Assembly: GCA_003439945.1 (NCBI GenBank) | Contig: QVRM01002189.1 | Span: 99,501-163,500, forward strand | Source of the DNA: Dermanyssus gallinae | Lineage: Eukaryota > Arthropoda > Arachnida > Mesostigmata > Dermanyssidae | Length of the DNA stretch: 64,000 nucleotides | Direction of reading: 5' to 3' | Part shown: positions 13,119 through 23,330 of the stretch, one piece after another | How positions within the stretch are numbered: position 1 is the first letter of the stretch | Layout: each line of letters starts with the position of its first letter | Made by a program: the position numbers and the translations under genes | Notes under the pieces: generated by a model | Seen by the model: only the letters and a program-made list of their open reading frames with translations | Database searches by the model: none | Told to the model about the DNA's origin: nothing

Positions 13119-13150
<32 letters not shown>
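13001..13150. repeat. Two (TA)n tracts
   Basis: (TA)n at 13,001-13,046 and about 13,120-13,150. Shorter TA tracts lie nearby at 12,371-12,396 and 12,531-12,555. Confidence 0.93.
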
Positions 13151-13153
<3 letters not shown>

Positions 13154-14527
13154 TACCTGCATCCGTGTATCTGTGTGTGCAAAGCTTAATATATGGCTTT
13201 TAGCCAATAGAAGAAGAGCGACTGTGTTAACGACTATGTACCTAGAAGTAGTCTGGATAATTGACCTGGCGTATCGACGGCACTAACGCTCGTTAGACGA
13301 CAGACGGCAAGAGCAACCTATTTGTCCTCTGAGTAGAGAAGGTAGTGTTCAAACGCCCAACTCTACCTGTGTCGGACAGAGGCGGATCTAACAGGGGGGG
13401 GGGGGGGGCGGAAGTGCACGCGGAGTGAAATCTTTCGTGCACGGAGGGGCGGGCCTGAAAGCAGTAGATATAAGTCGACCTATAAAAGCTCGTAGGGAAA
13501 CAAATCAGTGTGTGTGCATCGGCGGTTAACATCATTGGAGGCTAAGGCGTAACGTTCGGTAATGTACGAAACAGACAAATTTTCACAGATCCTCGAGAAA
13601 CAGATCGATTTTTCTGGTTTCCACCGCACAGACATGACGACATGAGGACCTGTTGGTTCTCAGCAGCCACTGACCACTCAAGTGAGTGGCTGTGAGAGAG
13701 AAAGCACTCTCTCACGCAAGCATCCAGCGTAAAAGAGTGCTTGCCGAAGGCGTGTGTGTTGAGATACCGAGAGAGATCCATGCATAGCGGATCATCAAAC
13801 AACAGGCAGCAAGCGACATCCCAACGGACTGGCGAACGAAGGTCATCTGTGTCAAGTGTTATGAACGTAATATGAACGTAGAAGCTAGCGACGGCTACGT
13901 GTCGCCTGCATGTGCGCAGCATCCCCCACATACAGCGCGATAAATAATTACCCGACGAATAACAACTAGTCATTTGTGCGTGTAACGTCCTCTAAACGCG
14001 GACCAAAAGAACGAGTACAGCGTCTGTGTCATTGTGTATACACAGGACAGAACTGAGCTATATGTATACTGAGTTTGAATGTAACACGAAAGTAGCGGAT
14101 ATTCGAGGTTTTTATTTAACTGAATTGTCTTTATTACCACCATAGGCATCCTGCTTCTCGTCGCCGTGCTCGCAGGCGCCGTGCTCGTCTTCGTCATTGT
14201 GTCGTTGTAGTTAATAATAAAAATATGAATAACGCTAATAATAATAATAATAATAATAGTAATAATCATAATATCAACATGAATAGTAGTAATAGATAAT
14301 CAAAATTGACTGTACAAGGAACAATGTGTGATATCGTCAGTGGAAATATTATTAGCTGTTATTGGCGTTGTACTTGAGAAGCAACATTGTCGTCGTCGTC
14401 GACGTCGGCGGCAGCGGCAGCAGTAGCAGTGGCAATCAAACATTGTAGAGTTCGCCCTTCGCTCTCTAACGCACTCACTTCAATTTGAATATCAGCAATT
14501 AACCTCCATATCTTATCATATGTTCTT

Positions 14528-14640
14528 CTCTCCCCCCATCTCTCTCTCTCTCTTTCTCTCCTGAACCCTCTCTCTCTTTCTCTCCCGAACCCCCTCTCTC
14601 TCTCTCCTAAACCCCCTCTCTCTCGCTGTATATCTCTCCC
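14528..14640. repeat. CT-rich microsatellite
   Basis: Repeated (CT)n blocks separated by short C-rich segments such as cctgaacc. Confidence 0.92.
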
Positions 14641-16058
14641 TCCCGCCCGGCCGTCAGTCCGTCTTGCCCCCTCTCAAACCCCCACTTGTGTATCTGATCT
14701 TAATGGTCGTCCTCCTTTCGAAACCGCCAGGGGTTGCGTAGCCCTCGCGCCCTGAATAGCCTGCTGCGTATGATAAATGTGCATATGCATTTATTCCTTC
14801 CTACACAGCCATCAGGTGATGTCAACAACACGTTCCTATCATCTCGCTATTTACCGCCCCATAGTAGTAATAATAGTAGCAGCAGCAGCAGTCGTAGCAG
14901 TAGTAGTAGTAACTCCATTATTAGTATAAGGAGCTCGTAGTATTAGTAAGTCGTGTTGTTGTAACAGCACTAGTATTATGGTGTTAGCAATTCTCGTCGT
15001 CATCGTCACCGTCTTTGTAGTAGTAATAGTGTAGAAGTACAAGCAAAGTAGTATTGGCCATCGTCGACGTCTTCAAACGTAGTAGACACGCGCAGGCGGA
15101 ACAGCGGCGGCCGTCCCCACGTGGAGAAGGAGCTAAGAAAATGTGCTCCTTCCCCTGTGTTGCGTAGCTAGTAGAATAGAACATAGCAGTTTCGTTGCTG
15201 CGAGTCGCTGCTCTGTCTGCGCTGTATATATATATATATATATATATAGCTATGCGTTCATCCGTCCGTCCGTCTCTCTGCCTATATATCGATTCATCTA
15301 TCCATATATCTATCGCTCTCGGTTGTGCAGTCTGCAGTCTTGACCGACAAAGACACAATTCCCGCCCCCCCCCCCGCCACACTTTATTTCCCCACCGTCT
15401 TCGCTCTCCTCCGTCCCCGCGCCCCGCTCCTGGACTGACACTTCACTCACCAGCTCATCATTTATCTGTGTTCGCGCCTGTTCCCGCCATTGCTAGACAC
15501 CCAAAACTCAACTCACCCAAAACACCGTACGTTGTACCGTGGCGGTAGTCAGATTTGCCTCTTCTTCTGTACACAGAGAGCTTGAAGGCAGAGGAGGAGC
15601 AGGAGGACGAGGAGAAGAAGGGATTGTTGTTTTGGATATAATTCGATAAGTCGCGTGAACTTCGAGACTATTTTCTTTCCAGGTCATCGTTCCGGGCGTC
15701 TTGCCCCTGGTGCTACACCTCTCTAGGTTCAGTATCGTCGTCACCTTTTCGCGACGATGTGTTCTCTCTATTTCTCGTTATCTCTCCCTCTTTCTCTCCG
15801 TCTTTACTCCACTGCTTCGATCCATCTGCCTTTCTCTGTCTAGTGCGACTGTTAAAGCTGTAGCAAATAACTTTTGTATAGTAAAGACAGAGTAGTTTCC
15901 TTTCCACGTTTCTAAAGAAGTTTGTTGTGAGAGGAATAATGCTCTGGGCCACTCAACGGGCTCTTCCCACGACGGCTTGTTCTGTTGCCCACGATATTGT
16001 TGTTGTTGTTAATTGCTGCTGCTGTTGTTGTCATTATCGTTAACATGCCCGCTGTCAG

Positions 16059-16173
16059 GTCTGAGAGGCCCCGGACTGGCCCCACTAATAGTTCAGCAGT
16101 CTCATCGATCATGTATAGGAACTCGTATGCATCAACTGTCACCATCGCCATCGATGATCTTACCTCATCATAG
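16059..16173 (+). CDS. Candidate terminal exon, plus strand
   Basis: After an acceptor-like site (acatgcccgctgtcag|G), 37 codons end in TAG: SERPRTGPTNSSAVSSIMY, RNSYASTVTIAIDDLTSS. Ser/Thr-rich, family unknown. A minus-strand donor-like GATGAG|GTAAGA inside it is a competing interpretation. Confidence 0.25.
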
Positions 16174-16465
16174 TCAAGACACGTGCCACAGAGATCTGTG
16201 TCTGGCCAAACCGACTATTCTTCACTCGTCTGCCCACTCCATATATATATAATGTAAAGTTCAACTCTGCCGGCATGTTTATTTAGAGAGGCTTTAGCTG
16301 GATGATTTGCGTTTTGCCTAACTTCGGCAAGTTCCGACAGTACTCTAGCTTGCGGTTTACGGTGTCGTCACTTTCCCTCCGTCAAATCGGCTTTGCCTAG
16401 GTGTTAACGACACTTTCTGTGTTGGCGTATCTACTCGGTTCGCTCCGCACATAGTTACATAGGTT

Positions 16466-16497
<32 letters not shown>

Positions 16498-17152
16498 ACT
16501 TGTGTTTTTGTATGTTGTTATTATTGTGTAATCCTTCTTCTACTCTCCGTCCGTTCCGATCGCCCCGAGCGGGGCTGGTTTTTCTGAAAATCATGAACGT
16601 TATATGAGCCGTTAGCACAGCACTCATTTTACTGAAGCAACCAATCATTATAAGCACCACAAATCTCTACGGTGTGGCATTGAGGAAATTCAAATCTGTG
16701 TTCGACATTTTAGTGGCGATTTTTTGCTTGTTACGACATGTTGCTTTTTATTAAGCAATAAAGATTGTTTTATAACAACTCAACTGCTCAAAACAGGCTA
16801 GTAGCAGCTGGTCGTTGTGTAATAAAAATTGATATAAACGTATCTGTTTTTCGTTTACAGTTTTTATCTTTTGCCTATAAAAATGCATAGGTTGCCTCTC
16901 TGTTATCGATGTGATCGTTGATGGAAATACGATATGTATTTCAAATGTTTTTCGACCTTTGCCTGTCCGTACCTGCCGACATTCAACAGGCCGTTTGCAT
17001 CGTATTTTACACCTACGCATGAAAACATATAGCTAGGCATACATGATGCCATTTAGCTACGCATCACTTATTGCACATTTGTAATTCAGCGACATCCCAC
17101 CCATGAATGTACATAATGCATAGCTTTAACAGGACTAATACTGTCAGTGCAG

Positions 17153-17211
17153 CCTCACTCAAGACATCTCAGTGATCAGGGAGCTCCAGAACAACGGCCA
17201 GCGACTTACGA
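17153..17211 (+). CDS. Candidate internal exon, plus strand, same putative gene
   Basis: A strong donor ACGA|GTAAGTA follows a short frame reading LTQDISVIRELQNNGQRLT. An acceptor tgcag lies about 20 nt after a good branch-point-like GACTAAT. A second acceptor five bases upstream (gtcag|TGC) is possible, and a second frame is also open. The single trailing base joins the next candidate exon in frame. Function is unknown. Confidence 0.35.
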
Positions 17212-17500
17212 GTAAGTAACCTTGCATCTAGCTTAGCTAAAAGCAAGAAGAAGTGGCCATAGAAGTAATCATATGAATACTCATGTGTATGCAGCAATAT
17301 CTATCCTGTGTTCCACAGAAGGGTTGCTATGCTTGTGTCTGTTCTCCTGTAGAGGCTGATCTTACATGATCATGCAATTGCTCAGCTCACTATATAGTAT
17401 GTAGGAGGAAGGGAGCCCCTGCCCTCGATAGGTATCACTGGCCCATCGGACGTTGGAGAAGCTTAAACTCTGATGTTAACTTAACAACAGGCTAACAACG

Positions 17501-17503
<3 letters not shown>

Positions 17504-17555
<52 letters not shown>
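17504..17555. repeat. (TA)n microsatellite
   Basis: Uninterrupted TA dinucleotides, lying between two candidate plus-strand exons. Confidence 0.95.
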
Positions 17556-17558
<3 letters not shown>

Positions 17559-17765
17559 GCGCATGCAAATGGCATTTTGTCACACATATGTGGAAAATGT
17601 ATGCAAGCCTGCGCGTATTGAACTGGGTGCGAACGGGGATCGTTGTAAATGCAACTTGTAGAAACTTACCTAGACAACAGGTGGGGCATCCGAAGTAGGG
17701 TTATCGCGCGAATGAGGTAACGGATCGAGGCCGATTGTGTTGCAACGTGTTCGTGTTCAAACGAG

Positions 17766-17863
17766 GCTGGCCAATGAGAGTGGATCGATTGATGCCCATA
17801 CTAGCAGAGCAGAGCGATCCTAATTTGGGGCCTGACGACGGCGGTGGCAGCGGCGGCGACGAG
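17766..17863 (+). CDS. Candidate internal exon, plus strand, same putative gene
   Basis: Read as two bases plus 32 codons it gives WPMRVDRLMPILAEQSDPN, then a Gly/Asp-rich run ending GGDE, with donor GACGAG|GTGAGA. The acceptor (gttcaaacgag|GC) has a modest pyrimidine tract. The incoming phase matches the donor at 17,211. No family is recognised. Confidence 0.35.
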
Positions 17864-18015
17864 GTGAGAAGTGATGAACGAGGTCGCCACAGGAGATGGC
17901 GGATGCTTCAACCAGAGGTACGCTTTTCCACACAGTCGTCTTGTATATACGGAAGCATCACGCCGGTGTCTCGACAGTCCGCTAACTAGTCTGTTAAACT
18001 TAAAATGCACCTTAA

Positions 18016-18060
<45 letters not shown>

Positions 18061-18185
18061 AAGTGCGTATGTCTGCGTACGTATGTGTATATGCGGAGCG
18101 GAATTCGGCACGCATTTACCTGACTATGAATGGCAACGGTTCGAAATACTGTTCTGACAACGACTAACTCTGCATATCCGTCCAG

Positions 18186-18330
18186 GGCCACTTTGGACCA
18201 TTGTCGTTGATCACATCAGTACCCTCCTCGTTTATGTCGCAGCGATCGACCCGCACTAACAACGTTGAGGCATTGCCAAAATCAGTCGCGTCCCCTAGAG
18301 CCACTGAATCTGCCACCCATGTAGAAGAAG
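18186..18330 (+). CDS. Candidate internal exon, plus strand, same putative gene
   Basis: The frame from gcatatccgtccag|GGCCAC to GAAGAAG|GTGATT reads GHFGPLSLITSVPSSF, then QRSTRTNNVEALPKS, ESATHVEE. It is 48 codons plus one base, starting at phase 0 and ending at phase 1. The phases agree with the candidate exons on either side (17,766-17,863 ends at phase 0; 19,359 starts with two bases). The product is Ser/Thr-rich and not recognised. Another frame is also open for part of the exon, so this is an inference from splice sites and composition only. Confidence 0.4.
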
Positions 18331-18441
18331 GTGATTCCATGCTGCTTGTTCCTTATTTTGATATTCTTGCCTATTTTCACAAAGAATGTTATGCGCCAGC
18401 CCTCCTAGGTTCTTCTGTTGTATCCATTATGTTGTCCGTTC

Positions 18442-18446
<5 letters not shown>

Positions 18447-18495
<49 letters not shown>
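18447..18495. repeat. (TA)n microsatellite
   Basis: Uninterrupted TA dinucleotides; another tract at 18,019-18,046 runs into (TG)n. Confidence 0.95.
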
Positions 18496-18497
<2 letters not shown>

Positions 18498-19358
18498 ATT
18501 AACTAATTCTTAATTCCTCTTCTCACGTTAATTCACTTGTGGTATCATCGAATCGTCACGTCTACAACTGTGCCTTTCAGATTTGCTTAGCACACACATG
18601 GACATGTGCATACACGCAAGTTCACATTCACGCGGATCTTTCAGGTCATGTGAATGTGCACAAGAATGTATGTATGTTGCCAGTCTGTGTGTTGCGTATT
18701 GCGTGTTTGCATGTCTATATCTCTCTGTAACCAGAGCAGCAGCAGCAGCAGCGTAGAGTTCTGTCTACCAATGCCCGCAGCTGGTATGCTACGCGACTAA
18801 CGATCAGCAAATATCTTACTCACGTTAAACGTCCACTATTATTACTATTACTCTAATTATTATTATGCTGACTGGCTGGCTTGCTGGCTGCTCTAACTGT
18901 TTGCCGAGCCGTTCCGTAACTCCGTTCCGTGGGCTCACAGCATTGGCATGCGTCGTTTATGCTGTTGGCGCAACTTTCGCTAGTTCAGCGACGAATAATG
19001 CCAAAAGTCTAACTAGAACTTCGACTAGAAGTAGCTGGCTAGCCACGTTCACACTATAAGCCACTAGTTCTGTGCTTGGTGTTTTCGATAAAAGTCCTCG
19101 TTTCACTATTTCTACTACTGTCATCATTATCATCACTAGCATCATCAACATCACCATCATCATCATGATCATCATTTGTGTTCGTTTGTTATTAACATTG
19201 CGTTGATGACTGTGTTTTGTATTACGATTATGGTTATTCGTATCATTATTGTTATTATTCGCATCAGCATCGTCATCGTCATCATAGTATTATTACTGTT
19301 AGTGTCGTTGCAGCTAGAGGCACTCGCGTCTGGGAATGGGAGTAGGTACCATCAAAAG

Positions 19359-19612
19359 AATCCGCCGAGTCCAGAAAACTTGTTCGCAAGTCCACCCACG
19401 CCACGGGTAAGCGCCGAAACTCTTCCAGTGAGATTTTGGGTGACGTTCTGAACTCTGTTAAGCGGGGAACCCTGACCACCGAGGAGGTCGCTGCCCGCCG
19501 TGGCATTCGTCGTTGTCGTCGTCGGCCTGCCAGCGTTCTCTACGGTGAAGTCCCTGAAAATGATTCGGATGAAGATCGGACGATCAGAACGACCGATCGA
19601 TCGATCTACTAA
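19359..19612 (+). CDS. Candidate terminal exon of an unidentified plus-strand gene
   Basis: A frame without ATG runs open from 19,346 to a TAA at 19,610-19,612. It has strongly coding-like codon choice and composition: SAESRKLVRKS, GKRRNSSSEILGDVL, NSVKRGTLTTEEVAARRG, RRCRRRPASVLYGE, PENDSDED. A hydrophobic heptad-like stretch followed by a basic cluster recalls the autoregulatory tails of formins, but I cannot claim identity. The start is uncertain. AG|AATCC at 19,358 fits the phase left by the candidate exon at 18.19 kb, although its pyrimidine tract is poor. AG|GTACC at 19,345 is an alternative. A competing frame on the same strand ends at CGG|GTAAGC. AATAAA at 20,141-20,146 could be its poly(A) signal, making it convergent with CAPS. 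Confidence 0.5.
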
Positions 19613-19688
19613 ACCAGTCCACCAACCGAAGCCACAAATCACAATGAATCACGCCGTTTACCCTGAACGCAATCCATGTCACACTGCG

Positions 19689-19746
19689 CAACTGGCATGC
19701 CTTTACATATGTCTGTATATATACGTATGTAAAGGCATGTCAGTTG
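19689..19746. repeat. 24-bp near-perfect hairpin
   Basis: Arms at 19,689-19,712 and 19,723-19,746 pair with two mismatches around a 10-nt loop. A weaker hairpin of about 11-12 bp follows at 19,864-19,895. Both fall in the interval between the convergent gene ends. Confidence 0.85.
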
Positions 19747-20140
19747 AACATATACAGTCATACACATGTATATATACATTACATACACGTTGAGAACTGT
19801 TGGCGAACAAACACGCCCCTCGAACCATGCACTTACGCGCAATTCTCTATGCGCTCATTTGTATATGCATGTGTGTAATCACATACACATGCATAGATAG
19901 TGTAGCGACAGACAAACAGATAGACAGACACACGTTCAAAAACCGTCACCATAATGCACTATTTCAACCCGAAGCACTCAAGATGGTCGACCAGCTGAGC
20001 AAAAAGCTGTCCATCTCCGGTAGGTTATACGAGCGTCAATGATTAACTTACGGACGGCATGGAGGTAAATCGGCGCAGGATTCCACTAAATCCACTACGG
20101 AAAACAAGGCAAATAATTCAACATAGGCGTTAACAACTTA

Positions 20141-20146
20141 AATAAA
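20141..20146 (+). terminator. Possible poly(A) signal AATAAA for the convergent plus-strand gene
   Basis: AATAAA occurs about 530 nt after the TAA at 19,612 and about 610 nt before the CAPS stop codon on the other strand. The hexamer is clear; its use is inferred. Confidence 0.35.
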
Positions 20147-20697
20147 GATTACATAGTGTATACTGGCAAGAATGGAACACAGCATCTTGTCTATGTGAAC
20201 GAACAAAGGAACAGCAAAATCAACTTTGGACGAAATTCAACTTTTATATATATATGTACGCGCCCTATATGTGCTTAAAAAGTCCGCATTATAGCATATC
20301 ATTAGCTATACGTCGTGCAGTGCCTGCCTGTTAGTAAATCTCCCCAAGGAGAGCCAAACGTTCGATCGACCCTCCCCCGACAATGGTCGTTATTTTGAAA
20401 TCTCTTGAGATCTGTAACCCAACAGCCTTACTCCCTACACATCAATACTCCAGTCTATAGCACATACGGCGGTATGTCCTATTCACTACAATGTATAGGT
20501 ACCGTGATCGTGGTAGACGTGAAAAAATATTCCCAAAACAAGTATTTATGCAGCAGCACTATCATGCATGCAAGCGCATCTACATAAAAAAACACGTTTT
20601 CTGCTCCTTGCGACCAACATTTCAGTACAACCCGTGCTACTGCAAGTTCGAACATTAGTATCACAAGTTAAGGCATGACAAATTACGGCCCACATTC

Positions 20698-20698
<1 letters not shown>

Positions 20699-20752
<54 letters not shown>
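20699..20752. repeat. (ATT)n microsatellite
   Basis: About 18 trinucleotide units, immediately downstream of the CAPS stop codon and so within its 3' UTR on the minus strand. Confidence 0.97.
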
Positions 20753-20753
<1 letters not shown>

Positions 20754-20758
20754 CACAG

Positions 20759-21169
20759 CTAAACTCGACTAGGCGGATGGTTGATCAACACATACTCGGT
20801 ATCATCCTTTTCCCTGGCGACATCCTGAACGGAGGCGGCGGCCTCTTCTAATTGTAAGCGTGAGCATATCGTCTGGTAAGTCTTCGAGTTTAGTTTCTCC
20901 TCTTCGATGCCTTGAAGCTCAAAGTCGGAGTAGAGCTTGCGGGCGATTTGAAGCAGCGCGGACAGCTGGAGTGAGTGCAAGCCGTGTTCCATACGCTCAG
21001 AGAGCCAGGCACACAGCATGCTCATCTGCGACGAGTACCATAGCTCGAACAGGTTCAACACCCAAAGTTCGTCGGAGACTTTTTGTCGCAGCTGCTCCAT
21101 GCTGTTCCGCACAAAGTTCACGTAGCACTGACCTACTTCTTTGCCTGAACTTGACATGCCTTGTCGATA
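20759..21169 (-). CDS. Cadps: CAPS exon e11: C-terminus and stop
   Basis: 136 codons and a TAG stop. It encodes GKEVGQCYVNFVRNSMEQLR, VSDELWVLNLFELWYSSQMS, ARKLYSDFELQGIEEEKLNS, KTYQTICSRLQLEEAAASVQ, and ends EYVLINHPPSRV. Blocks such as FVRxS, FxxWYxS, KTYxTIxxRLxxEEAxASV are diagnostic of the CAPS C-terminus. The acceptor is cttatttgcag|TATCGA. The tail lacks the run of acidic residues that closes vertebrate CAPS1. An (ATT)n tract begins a few bases after the stop. I see no canonical minus-strand AATAAA in the next 600 nt, so the 3' UTR end is not located. Confidence 0.96.
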   Translation of the reverse strand, partial: YRQGMSSSGKEVGQCYVNFVRNSMEQLRQKVSDELWVLNLFELWYSSQMSMLCAWLSERMEHGLHSLQLSALLQIARKLYSDFELQGIEEEKLNSKTYQTICSRLQLEEAAASVQDVAREKDDTEYVLINHPPSRV

Positions 21170-21242
21170 CTGCAAATAAGTGAGGTTTTGCTTATTCACC
21201 AAGTATCAGGAGATTGACGAGTAAATATATATATATATATAT

Positions 21243-21286
<44 letters not shown>

Positions 21287-21331
21287 ATATATATATATAT
21301 ATATAAACATATATATATATATATATATATA

Positions 21332-21367
<36 letters not shown>

Positions 21368-21790
21368 CGTGCAAATATATAAACTACGCTCGCAAAACAC
21401 ATACAAATTTACAGTATACGCGCGTCAACGCATAATTTTGTGTTAGATACACGGAACCGGCCCTATGATTGTACGCCCAGTGCGCGACGCAACTTGACGT
21501 TCCCGCGAGTGACATCTCGCGAGATCATCTACCTTTCGACATATCATCTGTGTTTATCTGATGTGGATAGCCGCTGTCAAGTTGAGTCAGTTGCTAGAAG
21601 CCGGTACTTCTGTCCCAATGTCGAACTTGTTCTTGTTTATCTTGTGCGCAGCTCTCTATTTGGCACTATGAGCCCTAAATTATATTGGTCAAGCATGCAG
21701 CTGCTTGGTTCTAGCTCGAGCTGCCTAACACGATATAGGAGTCGATATACGATCGTATATACATATATGCGTGCAGGCATGATTGCTTAC
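21170..21790 (-). other. CAPS intron e10-e11
   Basis: 621 bp, of which about 145 bp is interrupted (TA)n (21,222-21,364). The remainder is unique and holds no recognised exon. Confidence 0.9.
21222..21364. repeat. Interrupted (TA)n, 140 bp
   Basis: Several TA blocks separated by short spacers such as gttta, aaaca and tttta, inside intron e10-e11. Confidence 0.96.
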
Positions 21791-22126
21791 CGTAAGAGAT
21801 AGTATGGGGGCGAGGAGACTTCCTTCGTCGTAGCGTGACAGTTTGGATAGCGTCGTCTCCATGATCGACTCCAGCTTGGCCAGTAGCCCTCCTTGCATGT
21901 CCTGCATGGCACCGTCGCAGAGCTGATCGATCTTGGCGTGGTACTGGTGAATATCCGCGCCGTCGACCGTGCACAACTTCAGCGACTGGCTGCGGGTCTC
22001 AAGGACAACGTTGATCATTGCGCACATCTCGGAGGGCACAAGCCATTCTGTGGAGGTTCCTCCTGTCCCCGCGACCGCAGTACCCAGCAGTTTGCCAGCC
22101 GGGTTTGTGCCTTTTCTCTGCCACAT
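21791..22126 (-). CDS. Cadps: CAPS exon e10
   Basis: 112 codons, phase 0 at both ends. After a variable start (MWQRKGTN...) it encodes EWLVPSEMCAMINVVLETR, SQSLKLCTVDGADIHQYH, AKIDQL, then LSRYDEGSLLAPILSLT. These correspond to the vertebrate [33 protein letters not shown] and AKLSRYDEGTLFSSFLSFT blocks. The acceptor is cgctcttcgtgtag|ATGTGG and the donor is CTTACG|GTAAGC. The Gly/Thr-rich insert before EWLVP is longer than in vertebrates. Confidence 0.95.
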
Positions 22127-22721
22127 CTACACGAAGAGCGGCACATGTCCAAAGGCACACACAGTCAAACGCCAAAGCCAATAAGTTCACACGCAAAATG
22201 TATAATAATAATAATAATATATCGCCAATTTAGGGCATGGCACTTTACTTTTCTCCTATGCGATGTCTCCGACCACACCTCAGCATTTACCATTTGAGAT
22301 AAAAATCCCACCATGCGTAAGTAGTGAGAAAACTTCGCTTACCTGTACGTATGTACTATATTTATAAGCCCGTTATGGGGTTTAATTACTTTTGCTATGA
22401 TTATGTTTCACAAGACTACCAATAAGCACTAGTCCTACAAAAACTCTATAACATGTACTTTCAATGCATTGCTCTATCATCGCCTCGAATGGACATCACA
22501 GGTTTTACTACTTGACTTGCTGGCGCTTTAATAAATTTCGATAGAGTGCTAAGGCCCTCATATCAGCAATCGCCTGAGGATTGTAGTTGCAAAGCGAACA
22601 AATAAAAACCAGCGTCTTAATTTCGGGTGGGTCCGTGTCGCCCAAGAAAGCTCGATACGACTTATAAAGTAGAAACAGATCTAAACCAATAGCGTGAAAG
22701 ATAGCAAGAGCACACACCTGC

Positions 22722-22761
<40 letters not shown>

Positions 22762-22856
22762 TATTGGAAGCTATTACAAGACTTGTTAACCTGTATTTTG
22801 TATATAGAATGCACATTACCTAGTGCCGTTTATCGGTCAAATTCGTTTTCTTTTAC
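22127..22856 (-). other. CAPS intron e9-e10
   Basis: 730 bp with (TA)n at 22,728-22,759 directly upstream of an acceptor-like site, and an open frame at 22,508-22,717 that is phase-compatible with e9 (see findings). Confidence 0.88.
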
Positions 22857-23035
22857 CTGGAAAGCTTGGACTGTGCCGTTGACAGTGGCCTCGAGCATGT
22901 CGAAGGCCATTAGCTTGAGTCGTTGCTCCAGATGCTTCGCGAACTCGGCGTCCGGCCAGTGTAGATCGCGTATAAAGCTCTGTAAGGCCCCCAGTTTCCA
23001 GAACAATTCTTCCGAGGTAGCACAGCCAGCTCGAC
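22857..23035 (-). CDS. Cadps: CAPS exon e9
   Basis: Two bases complete the glycine codon from e8, followed by 59 codons: [55 protein letters not shown]. These match the vertebrate [26 protein letters not shown] block very closely. The acceptor is ggcgacttttcag|GTCGAG and the donor is TTCCAG|GTAAAA at a codon boundary. Phase 0 at the donor would also accept the alternative downstream open frame at 22,508-22,717 (see findings). Confidence 0.96.
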
Positions 23036-23074
23036 CTGAAAAGTCGCCACAATTGCCGTGAGAATAAAAGTTAG

Positions 23075-23330
23075 TGGAACGACGGCGACGACGACGGCAG
23101 CAACAACAACGGCATCAACAGAAAAAAAAACACCAATAACGACAATGGAGAGCAATAACGACAACTAACACCAACACAACAAACAAAGGCCAACCAGAAA
23201 AGTAGCAACACCTACAATAAAAATAACGACGACGACGACAACAACAACGACGACAGCAAAAAGAAGAAAACCGTCATCAACAACAGCCTAAACAACGACG
23301 ACATCAACACCGACAAGAGCAGCAGCAGCA
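23075..23330. repeat. AAC/GAC trinucleotide-rich stretch
   Basis: Interrupted AAC, GAC and CAG units directly upstream (gene sense) of CAPS exon e9. Confidence 0.9.

Larger units (their letters stand above)
11824..16058. other. Simple-repeat-rich sequence
   Basis: TA, CT and trinucleotide tracts, a run of 15 G near 13,394-13,408 and a C run near 15,364-15,375. A 143-codon open frame on the minus strand at 13,542-13,973 has no recognisable similarity and is within chance expectation. Confidence 0.6.
19613..20758. other. Interval between convergent gene ends
   Basis: Holds the hairpins at 19,689-19,746 and 19,864-19,895, the AATAAA at 20,141 and the (ATT)n tract beside the CAPS stop. Both 3' UTRs probably lie here and may overlap. 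Confidence 0.55.

Noticed and set aside
13542..13973. 143-codon minus-strand frame
   Set aside because: Several frames of this length are expected by chance in 64 kb; no domain, splice or composition support.
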